From: Candidatus Zixiibacteriota bacterium
Lineage (GTDB): Bacteria; Zixibacteria; MSB-5A5; GN15; PGXB01
Direction: 5' to 3'
DNA: 10,813 bases
Assembly (NCBI GenBank): GCA_020345705.1
Contig: CP070766.1
Span: 587,623 to 598,435, forward strand
Part shown: positions 6,913 to 10,813 of the stretch, piece after piece
Layout of the letters: the number at the start of each line of letters is the position of its first letter
Position numbering within the stretch: position 1 is the stretch's first letter
Notes under the pieces: generated by a model
Seen by the model: only the letters and a program-made list of their open reading frames with translations
What the model was told of the DNA's origin: nothing
Database searches by the model: none
Program-made: the position numbers and the translations under genes

Positions 6913-8862
6913 TCACTCGGCGGAAACGATCTGCATGTGATTTTCTACCTCCGGGCCGTTTTTGAACTGCATCATGTACAGCTTATGATACAGGCCGTTT
7001 GACTTAAGCAGATCTTCATGTTTCCCCTGCTCAATGATTCGACCACGATCGATAACGAGAATGCGGTCGGCATTGACAATCGTCGAAAGCCTGTGCGCGA
7101 TAACCAGGGTGGTTCGGTCTTTCATCAAACGGTCGATTGCCTCCTGGACAAGAAGCTCGGACTCGGTATCAAGGGCCGAGGTGGCTTCGTCAAAAATCAG
7201 GATTTGAGGATTTTTCAAAAGCGCCCGTGCGATGGCAATTCGCTGCCTCTGTCCGCCCGAAAGCCTGACCCCCCGGGCACCGACGACGGTGTCATACTTC
7301 TTTTCAAATTCATCAATGAAATCATGCGCATTCGCCGCCTTGGCGGCGCTAATGACCTGTTCCATCATCACATTTTCAAGACCGTAGGCAATATTGTTCT
7401 TGACGGTGTCGTGAAACAGGTATGTCTCCTGAGTCACAATACCGAGCAGGCCGCGAAGTGAGGTCAGCCTGATATCCCTGACGTCAATACCGTCAATAGT
7501 AACCCGGCCTTCACGGGGATCATAGAACCGGGGGAGCAGATCGAACAATGTTGACTTGCCGGCTCCGGACGGCCCCACCAGCGCTACCACCTCACCTTTT
7601 TTGACCTCAAAAGAGACATTTGATATTACCGGCTGTCCTTCGGTATAAGCGAAAGAGACATTCTCGAATTTAGTCGTCGAATCGAAGCTGTCTTTTGATA
7701 CGGCCCGTGCCGATTCCTTCACCAGGATGGGAGCATCAATGATCTGGAAAATCCTCTCGGCGGCAGCCATCCCCTCCTGGACCTTGATATGAATCTTCAG
7801 AAGGTTCTTGACGGGCTTGATAAGCGAGAACATGGCAATAATGAAGGTCATGAAATCGCCCGCGTCCATCTCGCCCCCGCCTTCGATAATGCGCGTCCCG
7901 GCATAGAGCAGAATGACAATCCCGGCCGCAACGATGAGAATCTCGCTGACCGGCGAAGCCAGGTGGCGAATGCGAGTCATGCGCAAAAGCGAACGGAAAA
8001 ATTCCTTGGTAGCCTGGAAAAACTTCTTTATCTCGAAATTCTCCATGGCGTAGGCTTTGACGATGCGTATGTTCGAGACGGTCTCCTCCAGAACCGAATT
8101 AACGTCGGCCATTTTTTCCTGAGACCGGGCGGAATACTTGCGGAGCTTTCTTCCCATCAGGTAGATAAATCCGAACACCAGCGGCAAAACCAGGGCCGCC
8201 AGAAGCGTCAGTTTCCAGGACAGAAGCAGCAGAAAGAGGGTCAGCAGAAGAACCGTGAGAGTATCGATCACCAGCCGATTGAAGCCAAGATCGACCGTTT
8301 CATTCAGGACAATGACGTCATTGGTAACACGGGAGATTAACTGCCCGGTTCGCTGGCGGTGGAAAAAGCTGAGCGACAATTTCTGATATTTCCCAAACAG
8401 CCTGTTTCGAAAATCGCGGATGACTGACTGCTGAACAAAGGCCATAAAGAAGCCCTGAAAATAAAGAAAGAGATTCGCCGCCACGGCAATGATGAAAATA
8501 AGTCCACAGAAATTGACCAGCGTATCCGTGCGGGTATCCCCGGCGACGAACTCATTCAACTCCGCCTTCAATTGATTCTTGGTGCGAGCCAGGAAATCCA
8601 GCTCGCTTTCAAGCTTCGCGGCGACGTCATCCTCGGGCACGGCTTGCTCCTGATCCCCATCCTGCACCTGGCGGATTTCCATAACTTGGTCACTCGGATT
8701 CACGTTCGGCCCTGCCGGCTGAAAAAGGGTCATGAGCAGAGGGCCGGCCATCCACACCAGAAGCCCGGCGGCCAAGGCATGGAAAGCCGCCGAAAGCGAC
8801 GATACGACGATATGCCGCCAGTACGGTTTGAGGCAGCCAAATGTTCTTCGAATCAGGTTCAT
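6913..8862 (-). CDS. msbA: MsbA-like ABC exporter (fused TMD-NBD half transporter)
   Basis: This type IV exporter half-transporter has 649 residues and acts as a homodimer in the cytoplasmic membrane; MsbA-type members flip lipid A-core from inner to outer leaflet. The transmembrane part spans about 15-370 with six helices. The nucleotide-binding domain has Walker A GPSGAGKST (430-438), Q-loop Q478, signature LSGGQRQR (534-541), Walker B ILIFDEA (554-560) with catalytic E559, and H-loop H590 in AHRLS, all intact. Helices 1 and 2 are separated by a loop of about 68 residues (48-115) that is acidic and in part predicted coiled, much longer than in E. coli MsbA. The ATG at 8862 fits the family N-terminus and the promoter upstream; a TTG at 8886 would lie only about six bases from the predicted transcript start. 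Its place at the head of a glycosyltransferase operon supports an LPS substrate, but a general lipid or drug exporter cannot be excluded. Confidence 0.92.
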   Translation of the reverse strand: MNLIRRTFGCLKPYWRHIVVSSLSAAFHALAAGLLVWMAGPLLMTLFQPAGPNVNPSDQVMEIRQVQDGDQEQAVPEDDVAAKLESELDFLARTKNQLKAELNEFVAGDTRTDTLVNFCGLIFIIAVAANLFLYFQGFFMAFVQQSVIRDFRNRLFGKYQKLSLSFFHRQRTGQLISRVTNDVIVLNETVDLGFNRLVIDTLTVLLLTLFLLLLSWKLTLLAALVLPLVFGFIYLMGRKLRKYSARSQEKMADVNSVLEETVSNIRIVKAYAMENFEIKKFFQATKEFFRSLLRMTRIRHLASPVSEILIVAAGIVILLYAGTRIIEGGGEMDAGDFMTFIIAMFSLIKPVKNLLKIHIKVQEGMAAAERIFQIIDAPILVKESARAVSKDSFDSTTKFENVSFAYTEGQPVISNVSFEVKKGEVVALVGPSGAGKSTLFDLLPRFYDPREGRVTIDGIDVRDIRLTSLRGLLGIVTQETYLFHDTVKNNIAYGLENVMMEQVISAAKAANAHDFIDEFEKKYDTVVGARGVRLSGGQRQRIAIARALLKNPQILIFDEATSALDTESELLVQEAIDRLMKDRTTLVIAHRLSTIVNADRILVIDRGRIIEQGKHEDLLKSNGLYHKLYMMQFKNGPEVENHMQIVSAE

Positions 8863-8895
8863 TCCATCAATTACCGGGCAAATCAAGCCTTAAAA

Positions 8896-8928
8896 ATTCT
8901 AATATGGCAATTGTCTGTAAAAAGTCAA
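8896..8928 (-). promoter_or_regulatory. Sigma70-like promoter for the envelope operon
   Basis: On the minus strand TTGACT (8928-8923, 5/6 match) is followed by an AT-rich -10 region CATATTAGAAT (8906-8896). TATTAG lies 18 bases from the -35 box and CATATT 16 bases away; each matches 4/6. Transcription would begin near 8892, leaving about a 30-base leader to the exporter ATG at 8862. This is the best promoter in the window and sits in one of its two sizeable gaps. Confidence 0.55.
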
Positions 8929-8930
8929 CC

Positions 8931-8943
8931 GCGGGAGCCCCGC
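8931..8943 (-). terminator. Short GC hairpin after the lipoprotein gene, possible weak terminator
   Basis: The minus strand reads GCGGG-GCT-CCCGC immediately after the lipoprotein TGA: a perfect 5-bp stem with a three-base loop. Five T residues follow, but only about seven bases after the stem, so it is not a textbook intrinsic terminator. It could reduce read-through or protect the mRNA 3' end. It lies just upstream of the -35 box of the next unit. Confidence 0.35.
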
Positions 8944-9633
8944 TCACGGATGAATCCTGGCCGCATCATCAGGTATGGCGAGGATGAATTTCTCACCCGG
9001 AATCTCGACATTTAGCCTGTGGCGCCTTCGGGCCGCGCTGAATTTGAACGAGCCGTCGGACGAGGAGTATTCGATCTCATCCAGGATGTACCTTTTCTCT
9101 CTCCATCGATAAGTCAGGTCAATGGTTTCCGGGCATGATTTGCCCACCAGACGATATCTCTGCTCATTATTCTTATCCTTCAGGATTGTCAGATAAAAAC
9201 TGGAAAGTGAGTAATCTAGCTCGACCGGCCTTCTTATGAAGAGATCAATAATGGTCCTTTCAAAGGCAAAAGCCTCGGCGCAACTCTTCTCAAGGACGTC
9301 GACCAGTCGGCCGGAATAATATTGATGTTCCGTAGGGAAATAGACGACGAGCGAATCATACGTGATCAGCCCTTTCAGGACTCCTTTTCCAAGGTATCCT
9401 CTGGCATACAGGCTGAGACTGTCGCCGGAGCGGTAAACATCCAGCCGCACCGAATTCTTCTTTTCGTTTCTTCGAATTTTTACATCAAAAAGGTAGGCGT
9501 CGCCTTTGCCCTCGGTCAGGACCGCTTCGGTCTCGGCCGGCCTTTCCCTGATCTTCGTTCTGCTGGCCAGCGTGCAGCCGCTGACAGTCAGGGCCAAGGC
9601 CAGAAGGGATATTCCGATGACGGAATGCTTCAC
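8944..9633 (-). CDS. Predicted lipoprotein with LolA/LolB- or DUF4292-like features
   Basis: This secreted lipoprotein has 229 residues. A signal peptide (1-19) with a hydrophobic core ends in the lipobox V17-S18-G19-C20, so C20 should be lipidated. The residue after it is Thr, not Asp, which by the E. coli rule would favour outer-membrane sorting. The mature part is rich in alternating polar/hydrophobic strands. SLSLYARGYLGKGVLKGLI (73-91) and DSLVVYFPTEHQYYSG (93-108) recall the half-barrel LolA/LolB and DUF4292 families. C118 and C167 could form a disulfide. I chose GTG at 9633: AGGTGA lies just upstream, overlapping the protease stop, and the signal peptide begins there. GTG at 9639 is the alternative. 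A role in carrying lipoproteins or lipids to the outer membrane is possible, but the homology is judged by eye. The gap to the protease gene is 7 bases. Confidence 0.8.
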   Translation of the reverse strand: MKHSVIGISLLALALTVSGCTLASRTKIRERPAETEAVLTEGKGDAYLFDVKIRRNEKKNSVRLDVYRSGDSLSLYARGYLGKGVLKGLITYDSLVVYFPTEHQYYSGRLVDVLEKSCAEAFAFERTIIDLFIRRPVELDYSLSSFYLTILKDKNNEQRYRLVGKSCPETIDLTYRWREKRYILDEIEYSSSDGSFKFSAARRRHRLNVEIPGEKFILAIPDDAARIHP

Positions 9634-9635
9634 GT

Positions 9636-9643
9636 TCACCTCA
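9636..9643 (-). promoter_or_regulatory. Ribosome-binding site that decides the lipoprotein start
   Basis: The minus strand reads TGAGGTGA, in which the first TGA is the stop codon of the protease gene. GAGG ends five bases before GTG 9633, a good spacing, and is too close for GTG 9639. Translation termination and re-initiation are therefore likely to be coupled. Confidence 0.55.
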
Positions 9644-10270
9644 GAAAATCCGAACACCGGCAAAAAGCTGAACAAAGAAACTTATAAACGGCCCCAGAAT
9701 CAGCCAGAATCCTCCGACGACAATCAGAAATATCAGGATGAACGGCCCATAGCGGTCAAGATGCACAAGCTTGGGTTCATATTCCGGCGGCAGAATCGAC
9801 TTGAGAATGTGCGACCCGTCCAGAGGGAAGAGAGGAATGAGGTTGAAAAACGCCAGAGAGACGTTGATCAGGACTCCGACCAGAAAGAACTGAACCACCG
9901 GCTGCGGCAAAGCGACAACCCCTGCGTAGGCCAGGCGAAAAAGCATGCCGAAGACAAATGCCAGGCCGAGATTGGACAACGGCCCGGCCGCCGAAATCCA
10001 GAAATCAGCCACCCTCGGATTGCGCAGGTTGTACGGATTCACGGGAACCGGCTTGGCCCAGCCGAAACGGAATCCGGACATGAACATCATCAGCGTTCCA
10101 AAAAGGTCCAGATGAGCCAGCGGATTGAGGGTCAACCGTCCCATGTCCTTGGCCGTCGAATCACCGAACTTGTAGGCAACGTAAGCATGAAAGAACTCAT
10201 GCACCGTAAGAGAGAAAAATATCGCTGGTGCGGCAATCAGCGCTCGTCTCAAGAAATCCGGTTCAAACAA
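9641..10270 (-). CDS. M50-family site-2-protease-type membrane metalloprotease
   Basis: This 209-residue polytopic protein is of the short S2P/YwhC type, in which a zinc site lies within the membrane and cleaves transmembrane segments of substrates. The zinc motif is H24-E25-F-F-H28 (HEFFHAY), and the third ligand motif is N143-L-I-P-L-F-P-L-D151-G, both intact. The conserved SAAGPLSN (93-100) lies in a central segment. About five to six hydrophobic segments are visible. There is no PDZ domain, unlike RseP, so substrate choice probably differs from the sigma-E pathway; the substrate is unknown. The start is a TTG at 10270: an in-frame TGA lies 16-18 bases upstream, no ATG precedes the active site, and GGGGGTGG sits six bases before the TTG. 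It follows glutamate dehydrogenase by 19 bases and is followed by the lipoprotein, so the three probably share a transcript. Confidence 0.9.
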   Translation of the reverse strand: MFEPDFLRRALIAAPAIFFSLTVHEFFHAYVAYKFGDSTAKDMGRLTLNPLAHLDLFGTLMMFMSGFRFGWAKPVPVNPYNLRNPRVADFWISAAGPLSNLGLAFVFGMLFRLAYAGVVALPQPVVQFFLVGVLINVSLAFFNLIPLFPLDGSHILKSILPPEYEPKLVHLDRYGPFILIFLIVVGGFWLILGPFISFFVQLFAGVRIF

Positions 10271-10276
10271 ATCAGT

Positions 10277-10284
10277 CCACCCCC
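10277..10284 (-). promoter_or_regulatory. Strong purine-rich ribosome-binding site for the TTG-started protease
   Basis: GGGGGTGG on the minus strand ends six bases before the TTG at 10270. It supports this rare start codon, since no ATG or GTG exists between the in-frame stop upstream and the active-site histidine codon. Confidence 0.5.
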
Positions 10285-10289
10285 GTCAA

Positions 10290-10813
10290 CTAAGCGTAAA
10301 TTCCACGGAGCATAACCACGTCCACCACTCTCTGAATGGCAACCATAAAGGCTGCCATGCGCAGACTGACCCTGTTTTCCAGCGCGACCTTCAGAACGTC
10401 TTTGAAGGCATGCGTCATGAACATTTCCAGCCGGGCATTGACCTCGTCCCGGGTCCAGAAAAAACCCATTCTGTCCTGAACCCATTCGAAATAAGATACA
10501 GTAACGCCGCCGGCATTGCAAAGAATATCAGGTATTACGAAAACTCCGTTGCCGGCCAGAATCGGATCGGCGTCGGGCGTCACCGGGCCGTTGGCGCCCT
10601 CGGCAATGACTTTGGCTTTGATGCCGGGTGCGTTTTCGGCGGTAATTTGATTTTCAAGCGCCGCCGGCACCAGAATATCAACGTCGGCGTAGAGAATCGC
10701 GTCCTTATCAAAGGCCTCACCGCCCGGAAATCCGGCGACTTTTCGGTTCTTGAGAGAATATTCAATCAGGGCATCAATATCTATCCCCTTAGGATTGTAA
10801 AGCCCGCCAAAAA
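10290..10813 (-). CDS. gdhA: Glutamate dehydrogenase, C-terminal part (5' end beyond the right edge)
   Basis: The last 173 residues of a hexameric NAD(P)-dependent glutamate dehydrogenase are present; the family is about 415-450 residues, so the N-terminal substrate-binding domain is missing. The enzyme interconverts glutamate with 2-oxoglutarate and ammonium in the cytoplasm. The fragment reads from GGLYNPKGIDIDAL through DVDILVPAALENQI, VIAEGANGP (cofactor side of the Rossmann domain), VIPDILCNAGGVTVSYFEWVQ (the conserved serine/substrate region) and the C-terminal helix ending MLRGIYA with a TAG stop. The coding frame continues upstream past the internal GTG in the LVPAAL stretch, so that GTG is not a start. 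The type of motif resembles the catabolic RocG/GudB group as well as archaeal enzymes; cofactor choice cannot be read from this part. It is upstream of the protease gene by 19 bases with no terminator seen between. Confidence 0.95.
   Translation of the reverse strand, partial: FGGLYNPKGIDIDALIEYSLKNRKVAGFPGGEAFDKDAILYADVDILVPAALENQITAENAPGIKAKVIAEGANGPVTPDADPILAGNGVFVIPDILCNAGGVTVSYFEWVQDRMGFFWTRDEVNARLEMFMTHAFKDVLKVALENRVSLRMAAFMVAIQRVVDVVMLRGIYA

Noticed and set aside
8863..8886. TTG start at 8886 for the ABC exporter
   Set aside because: It adds eight non-family residues, its AAGG is too close to the start, and it would lie only a few bases from the predicted transcript start.
9506..10315. 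Open plus-strand frame of 269 codons opposite the M50 protease and lipoprotein
   Set aside because: The translation is low-complexity (Q, E, R, K, H rich), the complement of a hydrophobic membrane protein gene, with no recognisable domain.
10290..10670. Separate short gene starting at the internal GTG near 10670
   Set aside because: The same frame continues upstream with glutamate dehydrogenase sequence to the window edge, so the GTG is an internal valine codon.
1..10813. CRISPR arrays, tRNA/rRNA genes, insertion sequences, phage or defence genes
   Set aside because: I found no spaced direct repeats, tRNA-like cloverleaf, transposase motif or terminal inverted repeats. Almost every base lies in a recognised housekeeping or envelope gene.

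Overview
The window is a tightly packed bacterial chromosome segment in which every supported gene lies on the minus strand, so transcription runs from high to low coordinates. The gene content (an MsbA-like ABC exporter, a heptosyltransferase-family enzyme, two further sugar transferases and a lipidated protein with LolA/LolB-like features) points to a Gram-negative, lipopolysaccharide-bearing bacterium. Overall composition is roughly balanced GC, and junctions are short, with frequent GTG/TTG starts. The style of the lipoprotein and exporter would fit the Fibrobacteres-Chlorobi-Bacteroidetes side of the tree, including uncultured lineages such as Zixibacteria. That placement is an impression from protein style, not a demonstrated assignment.

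Right-hand unit (about 10813 down to 8944): the C-terminal part of a glutamate dehydrogenase, then a small polytopic site-2-protease-type M50 metalloprotease, then a lipoprotein. The junctions are 19 and 7 bases. Just after the lipoprotein stop there is a perfect 5-bp GC hairpin, followed by a good sigma70-like promoter (TTGACT with a -10 region about 17-18 bases away). I read this as a transcription-unit boundary.

Central and left unit (about 8900 down to 293): MsbA-like exporter, GT9 heptosyltransferase-like enzyme, GT2 WaaE/KdtX-like enzyme, GT4 glycosyltransferase, a full-length bifunctional Rel/SpoT (p)ppGpp synthetase-hydrolase, and a GT-C membrane glycosyltransferase of the AftB-like type. 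Gaps are at most 22 bases and some genes overlap (23 bases between GT2 and GT4, ATGA between rsh and GT-C). The first four genes look like lipid A/core oligosaccharide assembly and export: cytoplasmic sugar transferases extend a lipid-anchored core and the exporter flips it. The GT-C protein would add a sugar from a polyprenyl-phosphate donor on the periplasmic face. The stringent-response enzyme sits between two envelope glycosyltransferases. A second promoter-like element (TTGCCC-N17-TATAAT) lies in the 3' end of the GT4 gene and would start transcription at or within a base or two of the rsh ATG.

Far left (219 to 1): the start of a zinc-ribbon plus single-transmembrane protein that runs off the window.

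I see no tRNA, rRNA, CRISPR, insertion sequence, phage gene or clear recombination site. Nothing here is a demonstrably new system. The points most worth a second look are the placement and possible leaderless expression of rsh, the long extracytoplasmic insertion in the exporter, and the S2P/lipoprotein pair upstream of the envelope operon.
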